From contig CM030364.1 of the NCBI GenBank assembly GCA_017893485.1, positions 204,038,827-204,102,826 of the forward strand: a DNA stretch of 64,000 nucleotides, in the 5' to 3' direction. The position numbers and the translations under genes were made by a program. Positions 9,844-22,830 of the stretch are shown piece after piece. Under the pieces are notes generated by a model. That model saw only the letters and a list, made by a program, of their open reading frames with translations. It made no database searches and was not told where the DNA came from. This DNA comes from Hemerocallis citrina. Taxonomy: Eukaryota > Streptophyta > Magnoliopsida > Asparagales > Asphodelaceae. Numbering within the stretch: the first letter of the stretch is position 1; every line of letters starts with the position of its first letter.

Positions 9844-10012
9844 TAAAAGGTATATGAACAACTTGGTTATTTAGTAAATGAGCAATTGATTATGTGGCAT
9901 ACATGTGATACATTGGACAACTAACACTTTTAAGGCTTTTCCAATAACATGTATGCCACATCATCAATTGCTTATTTACTAAATGAGCAAATTGCTCATA
10001 CCCCTTTTTTCC
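9842..10012. mobile_element. MITE with ~65 bp inverted repeats
   Basis: The left arm (GGTAAAAGGTATATGAAC... to GTGGCATACATG) is matched in inverted orientation by the right arm (CATGTATGCCACATCATC... to CCCCTTTTTTCC), leaving a central loop of about 35 bp. Total length is 171 bp with no coding capacity. It sits between two TA runs, so a TA target duplication is plausible but cannot be distinguished from the repeat. I cannot assign a superfamily. Confidence 0.75.

Positions 10013-10063
<51 letters not shown>
10013..10063. repeat. (TA)n microsatellite
   Basis: TA run, with one CA interruption, abutting the right end of the MITE. Confidence 0.95.
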
Positions 10064-10064
<1 letters not shown>

Positions 10065-11991
10065 CCACCTTCTTCCTCCTCCTCATTCAAACTCCAACAA
10101 CACCACTGGTTCAATATCCGATAGTCTCTCTCACCTCCACTCAAACCCAACACCCTCACCTTACTGCCATTCTCCAAACCCGAAGTTCCACCAAACAGCA
10201 CCACCACAACCACCATCCTGACCACATTCAACCCCTTGCTGCCACCACCTCAATTGTCACCTTCATCCCTTCCAAACAACAACCTTCAATTTACCCGAAC
10301 TCCTCCAAATAAACCCATCAACTCCAATGCTACCTCCAACAACACACAGGCACCTCCACTCCTTCCATTCATTCCCATACTCAAACACCACCACCATCAG
10401 TCACAACCCAACTTCTTGCTACCTCCAAACAACCCGACCAACCCGAACACCTCCAACACCAGACCACCTTGCTGCCATCACCCCCAACTTCTCCCATCCA
10501 CAACCACCCAAATAGCCCCTCTAACTCATCCCTGTCCCTATTGTTGCTGCCAGTCGTTGCTTCCGTTGTTGGCATTGTCGCTATCGTTGCTACCCTTGTG
10601 TCACTACCCGTTGCCATCGTTGCTTTTTTTCTCGTTGTCCACGTTTGCAATCGTCGTGCACAAGGCAAGTGTCCCATGAACTGTTAGCAAGTAGACTTCA
10701 TTATCATCAAATTTTATCTTCAAACTCTATTGTAGTTTTTTCGTGCCATGGTATTGATTCTACTTTGAACCGTTAATCCTCTTCGTATCAATTCATCGTG
10801 TTATCGAATATTCAGATTTATGCCTTGTCGAATGCCTAACTTTGTACTGAGATTAGACCTAGTTCCCTTTAACCAAAGTTAGAGTTTTATATATTCATAT
10901 TGTAGCCCTTCAAATGTAGAATCCAGAATATCTTACGGTTTTAAAAACTGCTTTATATATTCTGAGATATCGATGTTTTAGTACCGACACGTCGTAAATT
11001 CCAGATTACTGCATGTGTACTAGATCCGCAAAGAACCGATTAATAGGCATAGTTACTAGACTTAGAATCAGTCGAGTGAGTATGCATTGAATTTGGAAGA
11101 GAGTCCCCTTTCTGGAATCTCCGATGGAACTGGATTTGCATTATCGTAGAAGCAAAAAGTAGGTTTTAGTGCAAACATATGCTGCTGTTCAGATTGTAGT
11201 TAGTATGCCTTAAACTATATATATCATTCTTGTGTTAATAATTTGTACCAATATAGTAGGTTGATAGATTTTCTTTATATCATGCATTTGCATATACCAC
11301 TTGATACTTCCATGATTATAGCCCTTGATACTTTCTTGATTCTTGATTCTTGATTACTATTGATACCACCATTCGTACTGGTCGTACTGATTGCATGTTC
11401 ATGATTGATCGTAGTAAAAGAGTAACAAGTCGGGGTTACAAAGGGGTATGACTTAGTAGTGAACAATATATGGGAGTATACTCGGAAGGGGGCCCGTGTT
11501 TCTCGAAATAGTGATTCTTGACTCTTGATTCTTTATTCAAGATTTAGGTTTTTTATTACATGTCTTGTTTATTGATATTATCAAAGGAATACCCAAGTAT
11601 ATAATCCTTTAGAATTCATCACTTAAGTTCAAACATTCACTTGTTTGATATGCACCCAAACCTGTAGTATGGGACACAGGATAGCGTGCACTAGATAAGT
11701 TCATAAAATCGATAGATTTAAGATTGACAGTACTAGGCATTGACATGATTCCTGATTACATGATCCTTGGTTACCGACTGATTATACCTTGAAGTATTGA
11801 TTACACTTGCTTACAGTTATTACTTGCATCGTACATGATCATGCTACTTCAGTATTTGCACTGCTACTTCTTGTTTCCTTCCATGTTATATCTTGTTGCT
11901 TCACTGTCATATTGCTTTTTGCTACTTGTTGTCCGAAGCTTGGTCTAACAGACACTCCCCCCCACCACTACTTCAGATAATGTTCATTCAG

Positions 11992-12038
11992 GTACTGAAG
12001 ATGAGTTACCCAAGGAACTTGGCGAAATAACTTTCTAG
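11992..12038 (+). other. Conserved micro-exon, member A
   Basis: After TTCATTCAG the frame (entered after two bases) reads TEDELPKELGEITF and stops at TAG. Position, phase and stop match the other family members. See the finding on the micro-ORF. Confidence 0.5.
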
Positions 12039-12546
12039 ATGATCATGACTATTTGCTGCGTCATAGCTACTTTATATTGTTTTATTTTTAGTCGCTATTT
12101 TTTCTAGTTTTCGTAGAAAATTTATCGTATTGCTTTCATTCTAGTACATTGTATTCCCGGACGTTTTGACCCAAAGTTTGTGTTTATCTGTTTTCCAGAT
12201 GATGATTATTTTTGAATAGTTTTATTCTATTTTCTTGTAACTACCGTTTCCGCTATTTTCATTTTCCCCCCTCTTTTGTAATATTTTTTATTTCAATTGA
12301 ATAAAATACTCTATTTCTTCTTTCTTTATTATTTTAATTAAACTTGTTCATGAATTTCTTCATTTTTCTTGATTGAGCTATTCTTGTTGATCCTATTTTC
12401 TTTCATTAAATTGTGGGTATTTTTATTTGAACCCTATTGTTTTAGATCCATCTCTTATTGAACCTTAAAACCCAATTTCAATTGTTTTAGACCCAAAACC
12501 ACTATTATTGGATCCTAAACCATTAATCCAACATCCTAATTACAAT

Positions 12547-12555
12547 CTATAAATA
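12547..12555 (+). promoter_or_regulatory. Candidate TATA box, member B
   Basis: CTATAAATA lies about 310 bp from the element start and about 60 bp ahead of a CTCTCTCCT-rich leader, a typical plant core-promoter layout. It suggests transcription in the TGTAAC-to-GTGACA direction. Confidence 0.5.
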
Positions 12556-14886
12556 CAATCCTATTGCAAACCCTAAAATTGCACAAATTAAAACCCTAAG
12601 AGCCGTATATTCTCTCTCCTATTTTCTCTCTCCTCGAATTTCCCGCTCAAACCCAAATCCTGACCATCCCAGATTTCGGCCTTCTTCCCCAGCCAAAATC
12701 CGGCCACCTCCTTCGTCGCCACTCCCGTCGACAGCCCTCGTCGACCCAGCACACCCAAACCCCGAACCCCCTGCCTCTCCCCCGTTCCCCGTCGACCAGC
12801 AGCCAACCGAACCCCCAGCGTCGCCCTGTGTCGATCCTTACCGCCTGTGACGCCGTCGACCTCCCGTCGACATCGAGGCCTGATCCCAGACCGCAAGTCC
12901 TTGCTGTCTTCTTCTCTATTGTTGCTGTTGATTTCTTTGGGTTCTCTTTTACACATGATTTTCACATGCTAATTTGTGTGTTCGTGGGTTCGTTGCTTCG
13001 GGATTCTCATCCCGTTATTCTTGGTATTCAATTTCGTCGTCCAAAAGGCAAGTCACATTCCTTTTGAATTGTTATTATATCAAATTCAAGTTTTTATTGA
13101 AACTCTTGCAAATCGATCTCATTGTTTATCGTATTGTACATTGTTCATCTCTTTCGTTGGGTTTAATGAGGGTTTACACGAGCTAACCCCAATATTTTTG
13201 ACATCATGCCATTACTGAATCCAAAGATTGAATCTTTCATGTGTTCATATAGATTTGATAATAGGGTTATCCATATAATTGTCACACCACTAAATTATTG
13301 TCGGAAGAATTGCTAGGTTGTATGTTGATTGATCGTTTGTTATTTGGTTGATGATAAATTAATGTATGTATGTGTTCTTAATTTTATGTACCATGTTTTT
13401 ATACTATCATTATGATTATGAAGTTTGTCAACTAATAGAATTGATACCCATCATGTCTAATTAATTTGTTTCATGAAAAATTACCCAAAAACCTGTATGT
13501 TGCTTGCTGGCTGTATCTTGTCTGCTATTTTTGATCCAGTAAATGATCTTAAAATGAATAACATTCTGAATGAGAATTGTAGCCTTATCTTTCTAGTTTC
13601 CAGAACATCTTGAATTACTAAATACCAAGTTGTGTAGAAAAAGCTATGCCTATTTTACTACAGATGTGTTTTTATTTCCAGTTTTTCAGATTCTTGTATG
13701 TTTCATGTTTAAACTGTTAAAAGGCTGATCAAATGATAAAATGCTGCTCTAAAAATTTCCAGATTGTCATTTAAAATGTTTAGTAGTCTAACAAATATTT
13801 TTAATGAATTTATTATTGAGTTTTTACTGTTTCTAAAATTATAATAATTTGATGTTGAATTTCTGACTGAACATAAAATATGTAAAGAACGCTATTTTTG
13901 ACCTAGCTACTATCGTCAGATTTTGAACTTTAAATATGCATTGGATTTATTGGGAAGTCTAGTTTCTAGAATTTCTGACGGATTCAGTTTTCGATTTCTG
14001 TATCAGCAGGTTATTACATTTTTGTACAAACTACTCTTGTTGTCCAGAATTTCACTTTTCAGTTCTTCTTAATTTAATTATTCCTATATCGTAGTATTGC
14101 ATGAATCGAAGTGTGTATATTGTATTGCATGATCCTAATAAGTTATTGTCATTGCTCACCATCCTATTGTTTCCCTTTTGTTATCATCGTTCCTTTCATG
14201 TCTCATAATTGCATATTGTATTGTTGTATTAATAAAATAATTAATAAGCCGGGGTTTACGGGATTGACTGGAGTAGTTGATGACATAGTGACTATACACT
14301 GAAGTGTTGGCCATGTTTCCCAAAATATTGTGTGTTGGCAAATGTTATTGTTATTGGTTTATTATTGGATTACTGACACAGTATCTCAATTGATCGTGTA
14401 TTTTTTTATTATTATTGAGTCAACCAGTGTGCACCAATGCGGCAAATAATGTTATCGTGCCGTGTACATGATCTATAGAATCTTCCACTTAAGTCTAAAT
14501 GAAGTTGATTGTATGCATCGAACCTGTAGTATGGGATGCAGTAGTACGTGCATTAGTTAGGATTAAAATGAATAAATAGACTTAAGAATTGACACAACAT
14601 CGACATTGCATATTGTTCATCATTGTTCCTATTAATATCGATTATTGGCTAAGTGTTATTGATATTGATCATTGAATATTTTTATCGATTATTGAATCAT
14701 TGTTAAACCAATTGCATCGATTATCAAGATATTGATTATTGTTATTATCCCATATTATTGATTTCTATTGATCCATTGAAATCATTGTTGTATCATTATT
14801 TCATTGTTCTTTGCTTTCTCTACTTGATGTCCATGACTTGCTCTAAGGACAATTTTTTCTCCTTTTTTTAGATGAAGTATTCACAG

Positions 14887-14933
14887 GTGATCATGGAGAA
14901 TTACCTGCTGAAATTGGAGAACAAACTTTCTGA
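14887..14933 (+). other. Conserved micro-exon, member B
   Basis: After TTCACAG the frame reads DHGELPAEIGEQTF and stops at TGA. The same acceptor phase as in members A, C and E places the split codon as G|GT. Confidence 0.55.
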
Positions 14934-15428
14934 AGATTTAATGCTTTCTAATTGCCTATCGTTTTATTGAACTTAATGTATTGAGACTTATTGTTATTTG
15001 AGATTGGATTTATTATTGTATTGGGCTTATGTTCCGGATTTTATTATTTGTTTCCAGACATTGAATTACTGTATTTGGATATTTTATATTATTTCATTCC
15101 AAGTATTATTGTTCATGAGATTATTATTATTGCCTGCGCATTTTTTCTGTATTGATTATATTGTTGAGTTGATCGGATAAACAGCTTATGGGTGATGTTA
15201 GTCATTCGTTGGGCCAATGTCATGTACTCGTATTTCGTATTTTTGGAAAGCGGAGAGTGACATTTATGTTCATGTGATTATTATTATTACCGGTGTGGAA
15301 GTGTTTTCCTACTTTGATGAGTTTATAATTGTACATCTTATGAATGATGTGAGTTGAAATACTTGTAAAATTCGCCGGGTCTTAGTTGCGTGCCTGTAAT
15401 TCTGTATACCGAGAAACGAGGCGTGCCA

Positions 15429-16043
15429 CCACGACTCGAAGGGAAAGTCTCATCACCCGAAAAAACCCTAGTCATCTCTTGGAAATAAATAAATAATTAC
15501 CTGAAGTGACTAGTACGGAACTCTTGCCGGAAAATTTGCTGGAATCTCATTACAAAGATCACCGGAATTTACTAAAGAAGGTTTTTAGAGAGAGAAGCTC
15601 CAATTTAGAAAGAGAGTGGATGGGGAGAATGAGGTGAATAGTGAAGGGAGGGGTGGTTTACATAGATGAAGGGAGAGGTCGGTTGGGCTTCATGGGTTTC
15701 TAACGGTCACGAAGCCCAAACACTCCAAAAATCAGTTCGAAATGCACACTAATTTCTCACCTCGAACTCAAGCACCGAGCACGTGAATAGCTCAATGACA
15801 AACTCCAAGAAAAAGCACCACCGAACAGGAGTGCCATCGAGCTGGATGCCAAAAAGGTCAATTCTTGGCCATCAGATCACCTCAAAATCCGCGCCTACAC
15901 GATCAGCGAGCCAGATCCTCTCAAAAGAAGACTATGCTCGTTGTCAAGTCTCGAGTAGACATGTTTGCTCGGTGGCAACCACTCTACTCGGTGGCAACCA
16001 CCGAGCATACACTCTTCTCGTGTTAAGACACAGAAAATCCCTG
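15429..16043. other. Noncoding spacer, possible leader on minus strand
   Basis: No frame is recognisable. On the minus strand 15580-15620 is CT-rich (CTCTCTCTAAAAACC), like the leaders of nearby repeats. Direct copies of CTCGGTGGCAACCAC lie near 15970 and 15990. The sequence continues after member C at 18811, showing that C was inserted into this same spacer. Confidence 0.4.
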
Positions 16044-16048
16044 CTCAA

Positions 16049-18805
16049 TGTAACCCCTGTTCCTGTTAATACTTATTTTTTTCATGTATTTTTTCGTATT
16101 TCAAATTCTTAGTATCTTGTAACTATTATTCTCAAATGATTATCGATTTTCAACTTGAATTGTATTTCATTCTATGATTTTTAGATATGATACCCAAATG
16201 TTGAATCTTTTATTTTGATTAATTATTTAAACCAATTTATTTATTCAATTATTTGTTACATTCTACAATTTTATTTATTCTTTTCATTTAATTATTACTT
16301 GAAGCCTAGGCCCAGTCCAATATTAATATTATTCAACTATTTAATTTGAAGCCCAAGCCCAATTGTTTAATTATTTATCATAAGCCCAATCCTATGACTA
16401 ATTTGTTTTGAGCCCATAAATCCAAACCCAGTACTCATATATATTTCTATAGGCTCAATCCTATATAATTGTATTCAACCCCGATATTTACTATTCACCC
16501 ACTCACTTGGTCTCACGTTCTCAACTCTTCACCTCCTGTAACCCCATAATCCCCATTATCTCTCATAACTACTAATTACTATATTATTATTATATTATAT
16601 TTATTTTTATTTATAAAAACCCTCCCGTTCTCTCTCTCTCACTCTATCTCTCCCCCTCCTCTGTCTCCCAAACAAAAACTGAGAACTCATTTCTCTTCCT
16701 CCTCTTGAACCCAACTTCGCCCTCCTCGTCTTCACCCGTTACTGCCGAAGCACCCTCCACTAGTCCTCACCATCCCGCTCTACCCTCATCACCCCGTTAC
16801 TGCCACCATTGCTAGCCGAACCCCTCATCTCTGACCTCCGCCTTGCACCGCCGTCGCTTCCTGACCGCGTTGCACAGCACCGCCTTTCCCCTCGCCTCCT
16901 CGACCTCCGCCATCTTCTTCCTCGTCGACCTCCACCATCTTCTTCCTCATCGTTCTCCCCTCCGATCGGCAGTCTCCTCCGAGAACCCATCCGCTGCCTC
17001 CAAGATCCAGCCTTGACACCACCACAGTCGAGACCCTTTGCCCTCGTCTCCCTCTAGCTCCATCTCCGCCCCCATTGCCGCCGTTGTTGCCTCGAAGCCC
17101 CATCGCTCCACTCCCGCCTCGTCTTCAACCGTGAGCACTCTTGCCCTCCTTGTCGACGCCGCTTGAAGCTCCACCCTCTCGCTCTCACCTCGTTGCCTGC
17201 CTCCGCTCGACCTAGCCGTCGTCTTCCTCGCACCACGACGATCACCATCAACATCACCCCACTCCGTCGAGCGCCTCCTTCCTCTACCTCCTCGCAACCC
17301 TCCACTACTCCTCTTCGCCGCAGTCACAGCCCATTCTCCCTCGCTCTCTCTCTCTCCCTCTCTCCCTCTCTCTCTCCCTCTATCGAAGTGGAGAAGAAGA
17401 ACATGTATTAGATTATTGGGTTGCTATTTGGTGTCTGTGTGAAGATCCGATCGTGAAGTGGAATTCGGTGTTCTGCTGTGTTGGCTTGGTTGCACGTATC
17501 TTGCACGTGCTTCACTGTCTGGGATTCTGATCCTGTTATTCTCTCGTTCACATCAAAATCATCTAATCAGGCAAGTATCCTCTTGTACAACTCGTTTTTT
17601 CTCGTACAAGCTTCCTCTGAAAAATACCGCAAGTATATTCTTTGACTCTAATTCGTATTCTTTGGTCAAACTAAAATTTATTGCTATACATAATCCGTCG
17701 ATCCCGTATTCGCATATGATCGCGAATACTTTGTTGCCACATGCATTACATGAACATGATCGATACACACATATGTACTCTTAGAATTATATATGATTAT
17801 GTGTATGATTATTTTACCTGTGATAGTAGTTTAAATATGATATCTTGTTATTGTTGATTAAAATTAATAAAAGTAACAAGCCGGGGTATAAGGGTAAGGA
17901 TCTAGTAGTGGGCAATATAGAAGAGTGTACTCGGATGGGAGCTCATGGTTTCTCGATGTAAGTTGTAAGTTACAGGTTGCAAGTTGCAAATTACAAGTTT
18001 ACATGTTCACGCTACTAGTTTACACTCTACATGTTTCACATTGCAAGTATCTCGATACAAGATTAAATGTACATGTTTTTTCCAAGTATGTGACCTGTAG
18101 AATCCACCACTAGTCTAAACGTTCACTTGATTGCGTGTATCAAATATGTGGTATGAGACGCATGATTTCTGCACTAGTTAGGTTAATAAAAGACTTGAGA
18201 TTAACACTTATACTTGCAAAATTCAATTCAATGTATATGTTCCATTGACTTGTTTATTTGCTTACATGTTTACATACTACTTGTTTCATGATGTCTTGTC
18301 ATAATCATGTTTATATATTGTATTTCTCCTATCACATGATTCTTGGTTCCTTGATCTTTCCCTGTTTTTTTTTCGTTTTGTACTTATCCCCTTAGCTTGT
18401 ACCACTTGCCGCCCGTGACTTGCATTAACGGGCACCTTCTTGTTTCTTTTTTTGTATTAATGTACTTGCAGGCCTGGAAGGAGAGTTACCCGAAGGTGTT
18501 GCTGATCAAGTATTTTAGTCTTGTTAATTATCATGTTATCTTTAGTTCATGTCTTATTCATGCTACTCTTTATTGTATTCCGGGCATGTTTGACCCATAA
18601 CTACTTTGTATTTTCTAGCTACTGGTTATGTTATGGACCATGTCATGTACGTTTGTTATCCTATTGTGATTTTACATGCCTGCGTGGTTTTGTTGTTATC
18701 TTGTTGTTGAGTTACATGTACAGCTTATGAATGGTGTATTCGCATCATTCGCTGGGCCTCAGTCATGGACTCGTATTTCCGTATTTTGGGAAGCGGGGCG
18801 TGACA
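16049..18805 (+). mobile_element. LTR-like family member C (2757 bp), clean ends
   Basis: Begins TGTAACCCCTGTTCCTG and ends GGGAAGCGGGGCGTGACA, with a perfect 5 bp duplication CTCAA at 16044-16048 and 18806-18810. Inside are a leader (16625-17400, CT- and GC-rich), GGGATTCTGATCCTGTTATTC near 17521, donor CAG|GCAAGT at 17571, the AAGCCGGGGTATAAGGG block near 17880, GGTATGAGACGCA near 18153 and a micro-exon at 18472-18518. There is one LTR-like body and no internal domain, as in a solo LTR. Confidence 0.85.
18472..18518 (+). other. Conserved micro-exon, member C
   Basis: After TACTTGCAG the frame reads LEGELPEGVADQVF and stops at TAG, aligning residue for residue with members B and E. Confidence 0.55.
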
Positions 18806-18810
18806 CTCAA

Positions 18811-19820
18811 TGGCAACCATCGAGCAGACATGACACTAAGCAAAAACAAGTAAAATGTGAGTATTTTTTAGCCCTTGGATTGCATCGAAATTCACACTAT
18901 GTGGATCAAAGGCCAATATTTTTTTTTATAAGAAATTTTTACGTTAGCACGTTGTTTGAAGTAGCTAAAAACAATTTGCCACATGGCGCCGCACCGAGCA
19001 CCCCCCTGCTGGCACTGAGCATGAGGGTGGAAACTGGGCGTTTTCAGCCAACCTATCCCCTCTGAATCCGTGCTCGTATGATCAATTGACCAGATTGTTT
19101 TAGGTTTTTAATAAAAAAATTATTTTCATTATTTAATTATTAATTCGGATTAATTAAAATTTTAAAAAGTTTAATAGATATAAAAATTGGGATTAATTAA
19201 TTATGAATTGTAAAAAGATAATTATAATTTCAGAAAAATATTAAATATTCCACAAATTAATTATTAAATTTAGAATAATTAATTAAAACCCTAAAAATCT
19301 AATTATAAAAATTGGGAAATAGATTAAAAATATGAAAAAATTGGAAAAAAATCCAGCCAGAAAAATTTGACAATAATTCAGGTACTTTACAAAGTTAGAG
19401 GAACTCCATCACACCCCGAGTAAAGTTCTTACATCCCTAAAAACTTCAATATGTTCTGAAAACCATTCTAAATAGACAAACTACTCATCAAAGTCAATGA
19501 AACCCAATCATCAGGAGTGGGGGGGATTTGTGATGTGGGTAAAATTGAACCAAATCGGGACTGTTGAAATCAGACACGAATCCTAAAGCTCTTGGGGGTA
19601 AAACTACAAAATTTAGCAGATACAAGCCCTTTAGAGAAAGTTGGTCCTATTTCAGGCCCAACAACTAAAAATAGGTTATCATACTAGGTTGCCATAACAG
19701 CCCAACATGTAGAAGTCCAGGTTTATCCAGCGTGCTTATCTTAAATTCTTTAGTCCTAAAAAAAACTTCTCTCTCTTGATGAAGAATAAAGTCAATCAAC
19801 TCTATATCTTTATCATTATA
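18811..19820. other. AT-rich noncoding spacer
   Basis: This continues the pre-C target sequence (TGGCAACCATCGAGCA...). It contains GAGCACC words near 18990-19020, then AT-rich DNA with no recognisable gene. Confidence 0.4.
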
Positions 19821-20243
19821 CATAGAATCCAAGTAGGATGGTATAAATTGAGAAGCACTAGTGGTATTTTGTTTGACAAACATATACCTTTGAAGTTGAA
19901 GAATATTTTTTATAGGACAGTTATTAGACCAACATTGATGTATAAAGTAGAGTGTTGGGCAACAAAGAAACATGTCTAAAAAAATGAGTGTAGTAGAGAA
20001 GACGATGCTAAAATGGATGTGTGGTGAAACTAGGAAGGATAGAATTAGAAACGAGCATATACGAGACATGGTAAATATAGCTCATATCCAAAATAAATTA
20101 AGAGAGACTCGCCTCAGGTGGTTTGGACATGTCGTAGTCCTATTAGTGCTTATGTTTGAAAGAGTGATTTGATAAGTATTGAGTTAGGGGGAGGGGAAGA
20201 ACTAAACTTATTTAAGTGGAAACGGTGAGAAAAAATATGATAG
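19821..20243 (+). pseudogene. RTE-type LINE fragment, upstream part
   Basis: Translation gives the C-terminal region of an RTE-clade non-LTR retrotransposon: PLKLKNIFYRTVIRPTLMY, ECWATKKH, then after a frameshift MSVVEKTMLKWMCGETRKDR and RETRLRWFGHV. Only the C-terminal part is present, with stops and a frame change. It breaks at 20243, where member E is inserted, and continues at 40293 or 40298. Confidence 0.85.
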
Positions 20244-20623
20244 TGTAACTCCTGTTTCCGGTTGTACGGATTTTTTTTCTTGTATTTTGTATGTCACGCC
20301 CCGCTTCCCAAAACTACGGAATGCAAGCACGTGACATGGCTCATCGAATGACTTGCGTCATTCATGAGATGTTATCGATTCAACTCAACAATATAAACTG
20401 GAAGTGATACAATCACGCATGCATTAAAAGAGTAATCACATGAATAACAATATTTGGGATTTAAGCATAAAATAAGCAACATAATAACAATCCAATATCT
20501 GGAATCAACAATAACAATATTCATGTCAAAGCCCACAAATACAAGAATTAAATACATTGTTCAATTATTAAAGTTTTCTAAATGAAACAATAGTTATTTA
20601 AGCGGCGCAGCAAAATAATTCTT

Positions 20624-20670
20624 TCACCATTGTTGCTCTCCTAGTCCGTCAGGAAAATCTCCTTGATTTC
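20624..20670 (-). other. Conserved micro-exon, member D
   Basis: On the minus strand, after CTTACAG, the frame reads NQGDFPDGLGEQQW and stops at TGA. Confidence 0.55.
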
Positions 20671-22559
20671 CTGTAAGCTGTTCATTGAAAAGAGAGAAAA
20701 ATATGTCCTTAGAGCAAGTCGTGGACAGCAAGTAGAGAAACAGAGAAACAATGGCAATAACGGTATAACAATGAATTGAATGAACGATAAAATCATTAGT
20801 ATTGAACAGTGACAAAACGATAATAGTACAATGTGCAATAACGATGATTTATAACAATAATGATAAATAATAACAATAACGGTAAGCAATAACGATAACA
20901 CTGTTCGATAACGATGACAAAATGCAATGAAAATACGATGAAGTCTTAAGTCTATTATTCATTTTAATCCTAACTAATGCACGTACTACTGCATCCCATA
21001 CTACAGGTTCCATGCATATAACCAATTTCGTTTAGACTAAGGTGGTAGATTCTATAGGTCATGTACTCGGCACGATAACAATAATGATAACAATAGCAAT
21101 TTCTTGCACAATAACGATAGCAATAGTTGGCACAATAATCCTAAAACAATACACGATGAATTGGAATACTGTGGTCAGTAATCCAACAATAATTCGATAG
21201 CTCTAGCCGATACAATATTTTGGAAAACAATGCCCACATTCCTGGGTACAGTCACTATATTATTAACTACCCTAGTCAACCCTTAACCCTAGCTTGATTA
21301 ACATTCTTTATTCAATTAACATGCAATACTAATAGGGAACAATAGGGACAGAAATATCAATGAAAAACGATAATGCAATTAATAAGGGACACTAGAATGA
21401 TGAAAACACAACCCTAAGATCATGCAATGTACTATATACAATCAAATACACCAAATTCAACATTATAGATTCATTAATATATTGTTAAACGTAGAAACCA
21501 AATTCTGGACAGCAGTAGGTTACTGTACCAAAATCAGAATTTTCGTTGCTACAGGATAGCAAATATGAATTCGTCAAAAGGTCTAGAAACTAGACCTGGT
21601 TCCAACGCATATTTAAAGTCCAAATTCTGACAACAGTAGCTAGGTGAATTTTTGTATTCTTTACAGGTTACTGTTTCTGGCTGGTTATCAGTATCAACTA
21701 ATTTCAGTTGTAACAACAGTAAATATTCATTGTAAAAATTAGTAAAAATAATTTTTATTACCCTAAGCATGTCAAACATCAATCTGGAAATTATCATGGT
21801 AATATTTGATCATTAGTTCACCTAATTCATCAGCTTAACATGGTATGTATATAAATCTGAAAATACAGTGCAGCAGCAGTAAAAAGGTCATAACTCATGC
21901 AATACAAGTCGAAATCCAAAAATTCTAGAAGTTCTAGAAACTAGAAATATGGGGCTACATTTCATATTCAGAAAGTTATTGATTTTGGTGACATTACCTA
22001 GGTCGCAACAACATGGTAATGTTCAGGTTGGCAATAAATTTCAGGGTTTCATCATATTCTTCATGGATAAAAAGATTAAAATGTTATGAACGATGAGTTA
22101 GGGGTTAACAGTTATAAATCACACCAAGTTACACCTATGTGAACATTATTTTAAGATGTATAATGTCCATAATCTTACTAATCACAATCAATTAACACAC
22201 CATCATCAATCATATGAACAATCAATACTAGTATATAATCTACAATAGTTGTGTAATGTCATGACATGAAATGTAATAGCAATCCCTATCTATATTCAAT
22301 AATTAACTATATGAATACATGTAAGATCTCAATAAGTCGGAGGCAAAAACAGTACGAAGTCAAGACTACTACTTGGATTCGCTCGTGTAAATCCATAGTA
22401 TCCGAACGATAGATAACAATAAACAATATATGATAACAAATATGGATCTACTTGCGGGATTCAATAAATAATCTCGAATACGATACAATACAATTCGAGA
22501 GTGAGATGACTTGCCTTTAGGACGATGTTAGATCCGATTATGCGAAGAATAACGGGATC

Positions 22560-22830
22560 GAAATCCCCGGCGACACGACGATGATCAAATGATCATGATG
22601 ATCACGATCGGGCATGGATCTTAATAAGGATCAAGATCGGATGATCGGATGGCTGAGATCGAAGATCAAGATCAAGACTAAGATGATGATCACGATCGTG
22701 ATGATCAAAAGAGATCTGACGATCGAGATCAACTAGCTTGATGATGATGATGATGATGACGATTATGATGATCAATGCAAATTCAACAGATCAAGAAGCG
22801 ATCACAATGTCGATCAAGGGCCCAGATCAA
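22560..22830. repeat. GATC-rich low-complexity tract, member D
   Basis: By hand count about 23 GATC tetramers in some 270 bp, in words such as GATGATCACGATC and AGATCAAGATC. This lies just upstream (minus strand) of the family's splice-donor block. Confidence 0.8.

Larger units (their letters stand above)
12236..15262 (+). mobile_element. LTR-like family member B (3027 bp)
   Basis: Starts TGTAACTACCGTTTCC and ends GCGGAGAGTGACA; flanks are TTTCT (12231-12235) and TTTAT (15263-15267), a one-mismatch 5 bp duplication. It contains a TATA-like CTATAAATA at 12547, a CT-rich leader from about 12610, donor AAAAG|GCAAGT at 13048 and a micro-exon at 14887-14933. It is inserted in member A in the same orientation. 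Internal blocks include AATAAGCCGGGG near 14241 and the GTATGGGATGCA block near 14530. No gag or pol is present. Confidence 0.75.
9649..15428 (+). mobile_element. LTR-like family member A, 5' truncated, split by B
   Basis: A occupies about 9649-12235 and 15263-15428. It has the CT-rich leader (10064-10640), donor AAG|GCAAGT at 10665, the conserved AACAAGTCGGGG block near 11427, the GTATGGGACAC block near 11670, the micro-exon at 11992-12038 and a diverged 3' end, GAGGCGTGCCA, at 15428. The 5' end (TGTAAC) is missing, probably through events around the microsatellites and Helitron end. Member B is inserted at 12236-15262 with near-matching 5 bp flanks TTTCT/TTTAT, so A is older. There is no retroviral coding sequence. 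Confidence 0.65.

Noticed and set aside
10236..10679. 147-codon Pro/Ser/Thr-rich frame
   Set aside because: It lies in the CT- and CCACC-rich leader of family member A; equivalent leaders in B, C, E, F and H do not preserve the frame.
12828..13067. Frame in member B that is in phase with the micro-exon across the predicted intron
   Set aside because: It suggested a spliced protein of about 90 residues, but in members C, D and F a stop lies just upstream of the donor in that phase, so a conserved first coding exon is not supported.
16760..17411. Overlapping Arg/Gly/Ser-rich frames on both strands
   Set aside because: GC-rich leader of member C. Open frames on both strands over the same bases are expected from composition, and no domain is recognisable.
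21920..21945. TTCTAGAAGTTCTAGAA as a heat-shock element in member D
   Set aside because: The two palindromes are separated by one base where the canonical array needs two, so it is noted only as part of the recurring family module.
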